The position numbers and the translations under genes were made by a program. The notes under the pieces are model-generated. The model saw only the letters and a list, made by a program, of their open reading frames with translations, ran no database searches and was not told the origin of the DNA. DNA of 64,000 nucleotides from Streptomyces sp. cf386 (GTDB taxonomy: Bacteria; Actinomycetota; Actinomycetes; Streptomycetales; Streptomycetaceae): positions 1 to 64,000 of the forward strand of contig NZ_FNHV01000028.1 in assembly GCF_900103585.1 (NCBI RefSeq), written 5' to 3'. Below, in pieces: positions 49,613 to 58,466 of the stretch; position 1 is the stretch's first letter, and each line of letters starts with the position of its first letter.

Positions 49613-52338
49613 TGTCCTCCCTGACGTACGACCTCACCCTGGCCGGCCTGTCGGTGGGCAGCGCCGCCGCGCTCACCGGGATCGGCCTGGTCGTGACGTA
49701 CCGGGCGACCGGCGTGCTGAACTTCGCGCACGGCGCGATCGCCATGGTGTGTGCTTACGCGCTGCGGCAGTGCGTGGTGGAGTGGGGCTGGCCGCTGTGG
49801 GCGGGCGCGACGGTGACGCTGCTGGTGCTGGCGCCCGGCATCGGAATGCTGCTGGAACGGTTCGTCTTCCGCCCTCTGTCGGTCCTGGGCAGCGACCCGG
49901 CGCAGACCCTGGTGGCGTCCATCGGCGTGTTCGTGCTGCTGGTGGGCGGTGCGGCGCTGCTGTGGGGCCAGGGGGCGCGGGACGACGCGCCGGAGCTGGT
50001 GTCGGCGGATCCGTGGGGCCAACTGGCGGTGGCACTGCTGCTGGCGGCAGGCGTCGGCGCGGTCATCCGCTGGACCCGCTTCGGCCGGGAACTGCGTGCC
50101 GTGGTGGACGACCGCCGACTGGCCGTCCTCGGGGGCGTCGACGCGGACCGGGTGGCGGCGGCGGGCTGGGCGTTCGGCTCGTTCACGGCGGGCCTGACGG
50201 GCGTCCTGCTGGCGCCGTACGTCCGTCTGGACCCGTACGGCCTGCCGCTGCTGGTCATGGAGGTGGTCGCGGTCGCCGTGGCCGCGAGGATGCGCAGCCT
50301 GCCGATCGCCGTGGTGACGGCGCTGGCCATCGGGGTGGCGCAGAGCCAGCTGACGCGCCTGCACCCGACGGGCTGGGGCGCACCCCTGCTGCAAGCCGTC
50401 AGCACGAACCTCTTCGTCGTCGCCCTGCTGATCGCGGCCCTGGCCCTCCCGCGCGTGGGCACGCGCGACGCTCTCCCCCGCACCGCCACAGCGCGCGTGC
50501 CGACCCCGCCGGGCGCCTGGATCGTGGCGGCGGTGCTCTTCCTGCTCCCGCTGGGCTTCGCGGGCTCGGACCTGCATACGTCGGTGCAGGTGCCGGCACT
50601 GGCCGTAGTCCTGTTGTCCCTGGTCGTGGTCACGGGCCGCGGCGGCCAGATCTCCCTCGGCCAGGCGGCGTACGCGGGCCTGGGCGCCCTGTTCACGGCC
50701 CTGCTGGCGGCGGGCCGCTTCCCCGGCCTGCCACGCCTGCCGGAGCTGACGGCACTCGCCGTCGCGGTCGTCCTGGTGGCCCCCTTGGGCCTCCTCACCG
50801 GCTGGCCGGCCATCACCCGCCGGGGCCTGGCCCTGGCGCTGGTGACCTTCGCGGTGGGCGTCGGCGTGAGCCGCTTCGTCTTCGCCCAGCCGTACGCGAT
50901 CTCGGGCCTGTCCCTGGGCCGCCCGGCGGGCTTCGCGGGCGACCGCGCGTACTACGTCCTGGAGCTGTCCGTGCTGGCGGCCGCCCTGCTCACCACCTGG
51001 CTGCTGCGCCGGGGCCGCACGGGCCGGGCCCTGGCGGCGATGCGGGACCACGAGTCGGGCGCGTCGGCGGCAGGGGTCCAGGTGCCCTCCCTGAAACTCC
51101 TGGCCTTCGTCTCCGGCGCGGCCCTGGCGGCCCTCGGCGGCGGCCTGCTCGGCATGGGCCTGCGCGCCTTCGACCCGTCCGCCTACGACCCCGTCCGCGG
51201 CCTCCTCTGGTTCGCCGCGGTGGTGGTCCTGGGCGCCGACAGCACCCTCGGCGCCCTGGCCGCGGCCGCACTCCTGGTAGGCCTCGACGCGGGCGCCCGG
51301 GGCGGGGTTGCGGCGGCGCTGATCGGCGTGCTGGCGGTGCTGGTGGGGCGGTTCCCCGGGGGACCGTACGAGGCGGCTCGGGCGGCGGCGGGGAGGCTGC
51401 GGTTGCGGCGGGGCGTGAGGCTTACGGGGTTGGGGGTGGAGGTGCGCAGGCGGCTGCGGCAGGCGGAGCGAGGCGGCACGTCCCTGGCCGCAGGCTCCCG
51501 AACCGCCGAGGCCGCCGACGGCGCTCAGCCCCCGCAAGGGCCACCCGCACCCGACAACGAAAGCGGTACGGGCGGTGCGGGTGGCGGGAACCCCAACGCG
51601 GCCGAAGGCCGCGTGCCCACCCACAGACCCGCACGCCCAAACACCACCCTCACCACCCACCACCTCCAGGCCCGCTACAACGGCTTCGCCGCCCTGGACG
51701 ACGTCACCCTCACCGTCCCACCCGGCCAGGTCACCGCCATCATCGGCCCCAACGGCGCAGGCAAAAGCACCCTGTTCCACTGCCTCGCCGGCACCCACCG
51801 CCCCACCCAGGGCCAAGTCCTCCTCGGCACCCGCGACATCACCCACCTGCCCACCCACGCCCGCACCCGCCTCGGCATCACCCGCACCTTCCAGCAACTG
51901 GCCGTCTTCCCCTCACTGACCGTCGCGGAGAACGTCCAAGTAGGCGCAGAGCAAGGACGCGTCCGAGACCCCTCAGCCGTGGAACGAACCCTCAGACTCC
52001 TCGGCCTGGACGGCCCTGTACGCTCCCTGCCCGCCGCCGGCCTCCCCACCGGCACGCTCCGCCGCGTCGAGTTGGCCCGCGCCCTCGCCGGCAGCCCGCA
52101 CGTACTGCTCCTCGACGAGCCCGCCGCCGGCCTGGACACCGCCGAGGTCACCGCGCTGACCCGGATGCTGAGGGCCCTCGCCGCCGACGGAACCGCCCTG
52201 CTCGTCGTCGAGCACGACCTCGACCTGGTCGCCGACCTCGCCGACACCGTGCACGTCATGACGGCGGGCCGCATCGTCGCCTCCGGCCCACCCGACCGCG
52301 TACTCGACGCCGCAGGCCCCCAGGAGACCCCCGCATGA
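49612..52338 (+). CDS. Fused LivH-LivM-LivG branched-chain-type ABC transporter
   Basis: 908 aa, three subunits in one chain. Residues 1-~285 are a LivH-type permease ('GVLNFAHGAIAMVCAYALRQ', 'RPLSVLGSDPAQTLVASIGV'). Residues ~300-620 are a LivM-type permease ('GRGGQISLGQAAYAGLGALF', 'FVSGAALAALGGGLLGM'). After a linker (~620-680) comes a LivG ATPase: Walker A 'GPNGAGKST', 'GITRTFQQLAVFPSLTVAEN', degenerate signature 'GLPTGTLRRVELARALAGSP', Walker B 'LLLDEPAAGLD', switch His 'VEHDLDLV'. The ABC signature LSGG is replaced by 'LPTGTLRR'. Start overlaps the upstream gene (TGATG), stop overlaps LivF (ATGA). Confidence 0.92.
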   Translation: MSSLTYDLTLAGLSVGSAAALTGIGLVVTYRATGVLNFAHGAIAMVCAYALRQCVVEWGWPLWAGATVTLLVLAPGIGMLLERFVFRPLSVLGSDPAQTLVASIGVFVLLVGGAALLWGQGARDDAPELVSADPWGQLAVALLLAAGVGAVIRWTRFGRELRAVVDDRRLAVLGGVDADRVAAAGWAFGSFTAGLTGVLLAPYVRLDPYGLPLLVMEVVAVAVAARMRSLPIAVVTALAIGVAQSQLTRLHPTGWGAPLLQAVSTNLFVVALLIAALALPRVGTRDALPRTATARVPTPPGAWIVAAVLFLLPLGFAGSDLHTSVQVPALAVVLLSLVVVTGRGGQISLGQAAYAGLGALFTALLAAGRFPGLPRLPELTALAVAVVLVAPLGLLTGWPAITRRGLALALVTFAVGVGVSRFVFAQPYAISGLSLGRPAGFAGDRAYYVLELSVLAAALLTTWLLRRGRTGRALAAMRDHESGASAAGVQVPSLKLLAFVSGAALAALGGGLLGMGLRAFDPSAYDPVRGLLWFAAVVVLGADSTLGALAAAALLVGLDAGARGGVAAALIGVLAVLVGRFPGGPYEAARAAAGRLRLRRGVRLTGLGVEVRRRLRQAERGGTSLAAGSRTAEAADGAQPPQGPPAPDNESGTGGAGGGNPNAAEGRVPTHRPARPNTTLTTHHLQARYNGFAALDDVTLTVPPGQVTAIIGPNGAGKSTLFHCLAGTHRPTQGQVLLGTRDITHLPTHARTRLGITRTFQQLAVFPSLTVAENVQVGAEQGRVRDPSAVERTLRLLGLDGPVRSLPAAGLPTGTLRRVELARALAGSPHVLLLDEPAAGLDTAEVTALTRMLRALAADGTALLVVEHDLDLVADLADTVHVMTAGRIVASGPPDRVLDAAGPQETPA

Positions 52339-53012
52339 CCACCATCGCCCTGCGCCACGCGCGCGTGCGCTACGGCCCGTTGGAAGCCCTCCACGGCATC
52401 ACCCTCGCCGCCCCCGGCCCCGGCCTCACCGTTCTGCTGGGCCGGAACGGATCAGGCCGTACGACCGCCCTGCGCGCCCTGGCCGGCGTCGTGCCCCTGT
52501 CCGGCGGCACGGTGGTGTGGGACGGCACCGACATCACCCGTGTGCCCGCCCACGAGCGGGCCCGCCGCGGACTGTGCCTGGTCCCCGAGCGCCAGGCCGT
52601 GTTCGGCTCCCTCACCGTCCGCGAGAACCTCGAACTCGCGGCCTCCTCGTACGACATGGCCCTTGACGCCTATCCCCCGCTGGCGCCTCTCCTCGCGCGC
52701 CGGGCCGGCACCCTCTCGGGTGGCGAGCAGCGCATGCTCGCGCTGTCACGCGCCCTGCTGGCACGCGCGCGCGTGCTGCTCGTCGACGAACCCGCGCAGG
52801 GCATGTCACCCACGGTCGGCGCCCGGACGTACGAACTGCTGAGCGCACTCGACGCGTGCGTGGTCGTCGCCGAGCAACGACTGCCGCCCGTCCTGCGCGG
52901 GCGGACGGCACTCGTCTACGAACTGCGACGCGGTGCGGTCGTGTTCAGTGGCGAGTCAGGCGAATGGGAGCGCCGTGCAGCGCACCGAACCGGGTCGCGC
53001 CCTTCCGGATGA
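52335..53012 (+). CDS. LivF-type ABC transporter ATPase
   Basis: 225 aa. Walker A is 'GRNGSGRTT' (Arg for the usual Lys before Thr, unusual), Q-loop region 'CLVPERQAVFGSLTVRENLE', signature 'LSGGEQRMLALSRALLARAR', Walker B 'LLVDEPAQGMSP', and 'VVVAEQ' where the switch His is Gln. It pairs with the ATPase domain of the fused protein upstream: each has complementary odd sites, so the dimer may have one competent nucleotide site. ATG 52335 overlaps the preceding stop by four bases. Confidence 0.88.
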   Translation: MTTIALRHARVRYGPLEALHGITLAAPGPGLTVLLGRNGSGRTTALRALAGVVPLSGGTVVWDGTDITRVPAHERARRGLCLVPERQAVFGSLTVRENLELAASSYDMALDAYPPLAPLLARRAGTLSGGEQRMLALSRALLARARVLLVDEPAQGMSPTVGARTYELLSALDACVVVAEQRLPPVLRGRTALVYELRRGAVVFSGESGEWERRAAHRTGSRPSG

Positions 53013-53595
53013 GCAGCGACGCGGCCGAGGTCAGCCGATCCGCCACAGTGGGCTTCAACGTTTGTGTGGGCTGCGACGTCGGTGTGGGCTTCGACGTCTG
53101 CTTGGGTTTCGACGTCGGTGTGGGCTGCGACGTCTGCTTGGGCTTCGACGTCTGCGTGGGTTTCCACGTCTGCAGACGGCCCGTGAGCCCGTACCGCCGG
53201 GAGCAGTGCGGCCAGGCGCCCCACCCCTGTACGGCCACCACCTTCTTGGCGACCTTGATCTGCTCCTTGCGGGTGGCGAGATCCGCGCGCGGGGCGTACT
53301 TCGCGCCGCCGAAGCCCACCCAGGTCCGCTGGGAGAACTGCAGTCCGCCGTAGTGGCCGTTGCCGGTGTTGATGTGCCAATTGCCGCCGCTCTCGCACTT
53401 GGCGACGCAGCCCCAGGGCCAGTGGTCCTTGGCACAGCCGAACGAGGCGGGTTTGGGAGGCGGTCCAGGGGCCGGTCGGGACGCCGTATGGCTTGCGCCT
53501 GTTGTGTGCGTGGCCGGTGCTGCCTGCGACGTTGCAGGGGCAGCGGCGGTGAGCAGTGCGGCGGCGATGACGATCGAGAGCGGTGTGCATTTCAT
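52945..53595 (-). CDS. Rpf-like transglycosylase with repetitive Thr/Pro/Lys tail
   Basis: 216 aa, secreted (signal peptide 1-25, 'LSIVIAAALLTAAAPATSQA'). The Rpf fold is 'CVAKCESGGNWHINTGNGHY' then 'GGLQFSQRTWVGFGGAKYAP', with the catalytic Glu in CESGGNW, and 'GWGAWPHCSRRYGL' closing it. It should cleave peptidoglycan during germination or growth. After it come six to seven tandem six-residue units (TSKPKQ/TSQPTP type) and a basic tail. The gene's 3' end overlaps livF by 68 bases. It lies next to a second Rpf gene on the same strand. Confidence 0.9.
   Translation of the reverse strand: MKCTPLSIVIAAALLTAAAPATSQAAPATHTTGASHTASRPAPGPPPKPASFGCAKDHWPWGCVAKCESGGNWHINTGNGHYGGLQFSQRTWVGFGGAKYAPRADLATRKEQIKVAKKVVAVQGWGAWPHCSRRYGLTGRLQTWKPTQTSKPKQTSQPTPTSKPKQTSKPTPTSQPTQTLKPTVADRLTSAASLLIRKGATRFGALHGAPIRLTRH
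53064..53171. repeat. Six 18-bp tandem repeats in the Rpf tail
   Basis: Units begin at 53064, 53082, 53100, 53118, 53136 and 53154, with consensus GTGTGGGCTTCGACGTCT; a weaker seventh precedes them. They encode the Thr-Ser-Lys/Gln-Pro repeat. Being in frame, they can gain or lose units without disrupting the protein. Confidence 0.8.
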
Positions 53596-53710
53596 ATGAG
53601 CACGCTAGGCAGCTTGTTCCGGTCAGCCGTCGCGGCGCGTCCGAGGGACCCTGGGGCCCCACCCGGTCGGCGGACCGGGCGGGGCTCCGTGCCCCGGCAG
53701 GGAGCGACAC

Positions 53711-54421
53711 TCAGAGTTCGAGGCGCTGCCCGGGCACGATCAGGTCGGGATCACCGCCGATGACGGCCTTGTTGGCGGCGAAGATCCGCTGCCACGTGGT
53801 CCCGTGCCGGGCGGCGATGCCGCTCAGCGTGTCGCCCTCGCGGACGGTGTAGTCACCGCGGGACGAGTCGCGGGTGGTGTGTCCCGACGAACGCTCCGGC
53901 GTCTGCGCCGGATTCGACGGGGCCGCCTCGGTGTTCGACCTGGCTGCCCCGCTGTTCGATGGTGCCGACTTGCTGGAGGAGGAGGCCGACGAGCCGGCGG
54001 CGGGAGCCGCGGGTGCGCTCCCGTACGCTCCGGCCCGGGCCGAACAGGTCGGCCACGCGCCCCACCCCTGGGCACGCTGGACCTTGGTGGCCACTGCGAT
54101 CTGCTGGGCCTTGGTGGCCTGGTCCGCCGTCGGCGCGTAGGCCGTACCGCCGTATGCGCGCCAGGTGGAGGCGGCGAACTGCAGTCCGCCGTAGTAGCCG
54201 TTGCCGGTGCTGATGTGCCAGTTGCCCCCGCTTTCGCACTGGGCGATGCGGTCCCACACTCCGCCGTCCGCCGCAGCGGCGTTGCCGGTGGCGGCCAGCA
54301 GCCCGAGCGGGGCGAGCAGTGCCGCCCCGGCGAGGACCGCCGTCGTACGAGTCCGGCTCCCGTTCGAAGCCTTGGACGCCTTCCGAGCGTTGTCGTGAGT
54401 GTTATCGGCACATTCGGACAT
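53711..54421 (-). CDS. Rpf-like transglycosylase with C-terminal LysM domain
   Basis: 236 aa. A long signal peptide ('TRTTAVLAGAALLAPLGLLA'), then the Rpf domain 'VWDRIAQCESGGNWHISTGN' with the catalytic Glu, and 'GWGAWPTCSARAG'. A Ser/Ala/Pro-rich linker leads to LysM: 'YTVREGDTLSGIAARHGTTW', then 'GDPDLIVPGQRLEL'. The LysM holds the enzyme on peptidoglycan, unlike the neighbouring Rpf, which has a repeat tail. The start is ATG 54421 after GAGAGGGAC. Likely involved in spore germination and wall remodelling. Confidence 0.93.
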   Translation of the reverse strand: MSECADNTHDNARKASKASNGSRTRTTAVLAGAALLAPLGLLAATGNAAAADGGVWDRIAQCESGGNWHISTGNGYYGGLQFAASTWRAYGGTAYAPTADQATKAQQIAVATKVQRAQGWGAWPTCSARAGAYGSAPAAPAAGSSASSSSKSAPSNSGAARSNTEAAPSNPAQTPERSSGHTTRDSSRGDYTVREGDTLSGIAARHGTTWQRIFAANKAVIGGDPDLIVPGQRLEL

Positions 54422-54959
54422 GTAGGTCCCTCTCGAAGGACTCGGGGTCCCCCAAGGCGGCACGCCACTGCGCACGCCATCGGGCGTGTGAGTCGCGCCC
54501 GCCCGTCCGCCGAGGGTTGGTGCTGAGTGCTGGCTGGTGCGGTCGGCGGACGTACCCGAGCGGTGCTCGTTGCACACGGCCGAGGAATGTAGGGAGGCTG
54601 ACCGGCCGGTATCAACCAACTCCTTGTCATTCCAGGCCAGTTCGCCGTTACCTCCGGTATCGGCGATTTTCGGCCACCCACTTCATTCGCTGATTTCAGG
54701 ATTTGTCGACCAACCGCCCTGACGATCTGTGACCCACTTCACCCAACCAACTTCCTTGGTATTCCTAGGACTTGACGGTGAGTGCGCGATTCCGTACCCG
54801 AGGTGACCGTGTGCGGTGGATGGTTCGATTCCGTTCGGTGTGATGCGTGACTCCCGCCACAGATCGCCCGTTGTCTCCTGCATGAGCCCGGGATCCGCCC
54901 GGTTCACGGGCCGGGAGCCACCCGGCCCCGCCATGCACCACATCCCGAGGGAGCCACCC
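54422..54959. other. Long leader/promoter region of the Rpf-LysM gene
   Basis: About 540 bases between divergent genes. Upstream of the Rpf gene lies C/G-rich leader that could form hairpins; I looked for the c-di-AMP (ydaO) riboswitch known upstream of some rpf genes, but the conserved blocks are not recognisable. The region 54650-54790 is AT-richer, as for promoters. Confidence 0.4.
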
Positions 54960-55742
54960 GTGCCGCGCATGCTCGACGTCAGCGACGAGGTACGTGCCGA
55001 GATCGGCGACGAGGAAGCCGACCGGCTGCTCGCCGGAGAGAACGCACCCGGCAGTTACGACTGCACGTCCTGCCGCACCCCGGGCGACTCCGAACAGGAG
55101 CGCACCAGCACCGTCCTGTTCATCGGGGAGGAGACCGCCGTCCTCGCCTTCGCCCACGCCACCTGCCTGCCCTCACAGGTCGTTCAGGTCACCGAGGAGC
55201 AGCTGAAGGGTGCCGTGAAGTCCATCACCGGCGACCGGGTCGACCTGGAGCCGGACACGATCGTGCCGGAGCAGGCCGTGCTCGGTGTCACCAGCGGACT
55301 GGTGCTGATCGCCGGGGAGTTGCACCCCGCGCTGGTCGTCGAGCCGACCGCACCCATCGCGCGCCCCGGGGCGATCGGCGCCGGGGACGACTTCCTTCCG
55401 TTGCTCATCGAGCAGGGGTTCATGCCGGCGACGGAACTGGCGGATGTACCGCCGGTGCTGCACGGCTGGTCGGTACTGCTGGCCATGGGTCAGCTGCACG
55501 CGGTTCTGCAGCCGGGCACGAATGGCGGGCAGCCGGTCGCGTGGTGGCAGGCGCATCACCCGCTGCTGGTGACGGACGGGTGGCGGGCCGCCGCGAACAA
55601 GCATCAGCAGGTACTGATGTTCGCCGCACCCGTGGGGTCCATCGGGCGCCAGCCCAGGGAGGATCTGCTGCGGGAGGCCCTGGACAAGGCCGCCGCGAAC
55701 GGGAAGCTGGTCGCGGCCGCACTGCCGCTCGCGGGGACCTGA
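54960..55742 (+). CDS. Hypothetical protein, 260 aa
   Basis: No family named. The GTG at 54960 is preferred, with GAGGGAG eight bases before it; ATG 54969 is an alternative. The N-terminal region has 'SYDCTSCRTPGD' (CxxC) and 'VLFIGEETAVLAFAHATCLP' (a third Cys and His), suggesting a small metal site near residues 30-75. The remainder, 'IVPEQAVLGVTSGLVLIAGE' and 'GWSVLLAMGQLHAVLQPGTN', is a mixed alpha/beta domain. Genes like this lie near der in many streptomycetes. Followed after about 100 bases by another small gene. Confidence 0.6.
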   Translation: MPRMLDVSDEVRAEIGDEEADRLLAGENAPGSYDCTSCRTPGDSEQERTSTVLFIGEETAVLAFAHATCLPSQVVQVTEEQLKGAVKSITGDRVDLEPDTIVPEQAVLGVTSGLVLIAGELHPALVVEPTAPIARPGAIGAGDDFLPLLIEQGFMPATELADVPPVLHGWSVLLAMGQLHAVLQPGTNGGQPVAWWQAHHPLLVTDGWRAAANKHQQVLMFAAPVGSIGRQPREDLLREALDKAAANGKLVAAALPLAGT

Positions 55743-55845
55743 CAGCGGTTCCCCGCCGCCTCGGGGACGTCGCCCGCGTCCCCGATGAGCAGGCGACCCT
55801 GCACGGCGGCCGCATCTCTTCGACTGCGGTGTCGTTTGGACATAC

Positions 55846-56196
55846 GTGCATGCATACGACGTTCCCCGCCTTCAGGGCGGCCCATCGGCCACGCCGATCT
55901 ACGACGCGCTCTACGCCGAGTACGTCAAGTCCTTCCGCTCGCTGCCGGGTGACCGCAGCGGGGAGGAGGATCTGGGGTTCATCGCGTTCGGGAACATTCC
56001 GCGGAGCACGGGCTCGTACGGAGGGCACCGCCCGGGGTCGTTCAGCAGCTCGTACAGCGCCTACAGCGCGGGCGCCCACAGCGCCCGCCACGGCAGCGGT
56101 CAGCAGCCGCAGTGGCAGCGCGTCGGACACATCGGCCCACAGGGCTCGGGGATGCACCACGTCCCGGCCGCGCTGCCTCCGGCGCGCAGAGGCTGA
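55846..56196 (+). CDS. Hypothetical protein, 116 aa
   Basis: 'GGPSATPIYDALYAEYVKSF' and 'RSLPGDRSGEEDLGFIAFGN' form the conserved-looking N-terminus; the rest is low-complexity Ser/Tyr/Gly/His ('SSSYSAYSAGAHSARHGSG'). This combination occurs in streptomycete proteins of unknown function. Intrinsically disordered tail. The ATG at 55846 lacks a clear ribosome site; GTG two bases upstream is out of frame. It ends 17 bases before the shared terminator. Confidence 0.55.
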   Translation: MHAYDVPRLQGGPSATPIYDALYAEYVKSFRSLPGDRSGEEDLGFIAFGNIPRSTGSYGGHRPGSFSSSYSAYSAGAHSARHGSGQQPQWQRVGHIGPQGSGMHHVPAALPPARRG

Positions 56197-56212
56197 GCAA
56201 GCGGAAGCTGAG

Positions 56213-56253
56213 CAAGCGGAAGGGCGGCCCTCATCGGGCCGCCCTTCCGCTTG
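56213..56253. terminator. Bidirectional terminator before der
   Basis: Perfect 18-bp stem (56213-56230 with 56236-56253), 5-nt loop TCATC, seven bases from the der stop and seventeen from the other gene's stop. The left arm begins with a repeat of GCAAGCGGAAG also seen just before it. Confidence 0.9.
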
Positions 56254-56259
56254 CGTGCG

Positions 56260-57741
56260 CTACTTCTTCTTGCTTCCGCGCTTCTCGCGCACCCGCACCG
56301 AGATATGGATCGGCGTCCCCTCGAAGCCGAACTCCTCGCGCAGCCGGCGCTCGATGAAGCGGCGGTACCCGGCCTCGATGAAGCCGGAGGCGAAGAGCAC
56401 GAACCGCGGGGGCTTGGTGCCGGCCTGGGTGCCGAAGAGGATGCGGGGCTGCTTGCCGCCGCGGACCGGGTGCGGGTGGGCGGCGACCAGCTCACCGAGG
56501 AAGGCGTTCAGCCGACCGGTCGGGACCCGGGTCTCCCAGCCCGCGAGGGCCGTCTCGATCGCCGGGACCAGCTTCTCCATGTGCCGCCCGGTGTACGCCG
56601 AGACGTTCACCCGGGGCGCCCACGCGACCTGGCCGAACTCGGTCTCGATCTCCCGCTCCAGGTAGTAACGGCGCTCCTCGTCGAGGGTGTCCCACTTGTT
56701 GTAGGCGATCACCATCGCGCGGCCCGCCTCGACGGCCATCGTCACGATGCGCTGGTCCTGGACCGAGATGGACTCGGCGGCGTCGATCAGGATGACCGCC
56801 ACCTCGGCCTTCTCGACGGCGGCCGCGGTGCGCAGCGAGGCGTAGTAGTCGGCGCCCTGCTGGAGGTGGACGCGCTTGCGGATGCCGGCCGTGTCGACGA
56901 ACTTCCAGGTGACGCCGCCGAGTTCGATGAGCTCGTCGACCGGGTCCCGAGTGGTGCCGGCCAGCTCGTTGACGACGACGCGCTCCTCGCCCGCAACCTT
57001 GTTCAGCAGGGAGGACTTGCCGACGTTCGGGCGGCCGATGAGCGCGATGCGGCGGGGGCCGCCGATCCCGGCGCCGCCGAAGGTCTGCGCGGGCGCGTCC
57101 GGCAGGGCCTCCAGGACCGAGTCCAGCATGTCGCCGGTGCCACGACCGTGCAGGGCGGATACGGGGTGCGGCTCGCCGAGGCCCAGGGACCACAGGTACG
57201 TGGCGTCCGCCTCACCGCTGGGACCGTCCACCTTGTTGGCGCACAGCACCACGGGCTTGCCGGCCTTGCGCAGCAGTCGTACGACGGCCTCGTCGGTGTC
57301 GGTGGCCCCGACCTTGGCGTCGACGACGAACACGACGGCGTCGGCGGCCTCGATCGCGTACTCGGCCTGCGCGGCCACGGAGGCGTCGATACCGAGGACG
57401 TCCTGCTCCCAGCCGCCGGTGTCGACGACCTTGAAGCGGCGGCCGGCCCACTCGGCCTCGTAGGTCACCCGGTCGCGGGTGACGCCGGGCTTGTCCTCGA
57501 CGACGGCCTCGCGGCGCCCGATGATGCGGTTGACGAGGGTCGACTTGCCGACATTCGGCCGGCCGACGACGGCGAGGACGGGCAACGGCCCGTGCCCGGC
57601 CGCCTCGATGGCACCCTCGACGTCCTCGAGGTCGAAGCCCTCTTCCGCGGCGAGCTCCATGAACTCCGCGTACTCGGCATCGCCAAGCTCTCCGTGGTCG
57701 TGCCCGTCGGGCGAGCCCTCGGAGTGGATGTGGTCGTTCAT
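56260..57741 (-). CDS. der: Ribosome biogenesis GTPase Der (EngA)
   Basis: 493 aa, with the unique tandem GTPase arrangement. G1 of domain 1 is 'VVGRPNVGKST', G3 'DTGGW', G4 'NKVD'. Domain 2 has 'LIGRPNVGKSS', 'DTAGI' and 'NKWD'. The C-terminal KH-like domain and the basic tail 'VREKRGSKKK' follow. It helps assemble the 50S subunit. The N-terminus is an acidic extension of ~50 residues typical of actinobacteria. It is the last gene of the leftward cluster from aroH; 80 bases after plsC. Confidence 0.97.
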   Translation of the reverse strand: MNDHIHSEGSPDGHDHGELGDAEYAEFMELAAEEGFDLEDVEGAIEAAGHGPLPVLAVVGRPNVGKSTLVNRIIGRREAVVEDKPGVTRDRVTYEAEWAGRRFKVVDTGGWEQDVLGIDASVAAQAEYAIEAADAVVFVVDAKVGATDTDEAVVRLLRKAGKPVVLCANKVDGPSGEADATYLWSLGLGEPHPVSALHGRGTGDMLDSVLEALPDAPAQTFGGAGIGGPRRIALIGRPNVGKSSLLNKVAGEERVVVNELAGTTRDPVDELIELGGVTWKFVDTAGIRKRVHLQQGADYYASLRTAAAVEKAEVAVILIDAAESISVQDQRIVTMAVEAGRAMVIAYNKWDTLDEERRYYLEREIETEFGQVAWAPRVNVSAYTGRHMEKLVPAIETALAGWETRVPTGRLNAFLGELVAAHPHPVRGGKQPRILFGTQAGTKPPRFVLFASGFIEAGYRRFIERRLREEFGFEGTPIHISVRVREKRGSKKK

Positions 57742-57821
57742 GAAGTCCGTACCTCGTCGTTCATCGTGGTGATCGGTGGACCACCCGGTTGTCCCCCGGC
57801 TGATCCACTACTCAGTTTCGC

Positions 57822-58466
57822 CTAGCGACCGGTCAGTCGCCTGGCGTTTTCCAGGTGCTCGGTGAGCTGCTTCTGGATGCGCTCGGTCGCCTCGTCGAGC
57901 GCCTTGCGCGTACGCCGTCCGCTGCCGTCGCCCGCCTCGAAGGCGTCGCCGAAGACGACGTCGACGCGGCTGCGCAGCGGAGGCAGCCCCTTTATCAACC
58001 GTCCGGGCCGGTCGGAACTTCCCAGCACGGCGACCGGGACGATCAGGGCGTTGCCGCGCACCGCGAAGTACGCGAGCCCGGCCCGCAGCGCGGCGAAGTC
58101 GCCCTCGCCGCGGGTGCCCTCGGGGAAGATCCCGAGGACGCCGCCGTTGTCCAGCACTGCCAGTGCCTGGGTGATCGCCGTGCGGTCGGTGCTCTCGCGG
58201 TCGACCTTGACCTGCCCGATGCCGAGCAGGAACGGGTCGAGCGGTCCCTTGAACGCTTCCTTCTTGATCAGGAAGTGGGTCGGACGGGGCGCCACACCCA
58301 TGACCATGGGGCCGTCGATGTTGTGGGAGTGGTTGACCGCGAAGATCACCGGGCCGGTCGCGGGGACCTTCCAGGCACCCAGCACGCGCGGCTTCCACAG
58401 CCCGAACATCAGGCCGACGCCGATACGCCGCCCGACCTCGGCACCCCGCTCGGAGGGAGCTGTCAC
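57822..58466 (-). CDS. plsC: 1-acyl-glycerol-3-phosphate acyltransferase-like protein
   Basis: 214 aa. The HX4D motif is 'VNHSHNIDGPMVMG' and the second motif is 'GIFPEGTRGEGDF', both catalytic hallmarks of the PlsC family. It transfers an acyl chain in phospholipid synthesis; being small and clustered with cmk and der, it may act on another acceptor. The start is GTG 58466, overlapping the cmk stop by four bases (GTGA), so translation is coupled to cmk. Cytoplasmic or peripheral. Confidence 0.9.
   Translation of the reverse strand: MTAPSERGAEVGRRIGVGLMFGLWKPRVLGAWKVPATGPVIFAVNHSHNIDGPMVMGVAPRPTHFLIKKEAFKGPLDPFLLGIGQVKVDRESTDRTAITQALAVLDNGGVLGIFPEGTRGEGDFAALRAGLAYFAVRGNALIVPVAVLGSSDRPGRLIKGLPPLRSRVDVVFGDAFEAGDGSGRRTRKALDEATERIQKQLTEHLENARRLTGR

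Noticed and set aside
49587..52334. Long frame ahead of the LivF ATPase
   Set aside because: Shadow of the fused LivHMG gene. The ATPase itself begins at 52335 by ATGA overlap.
54422..54660. c-di-AMP (ydaO) riboswitch upstream of the Rpf-LysM gene
   Set aside because: A GGGGGACCCC-like stretch lies close to the start, but the other conserved blocks and spacing are missing. A covariance-model search would decide.
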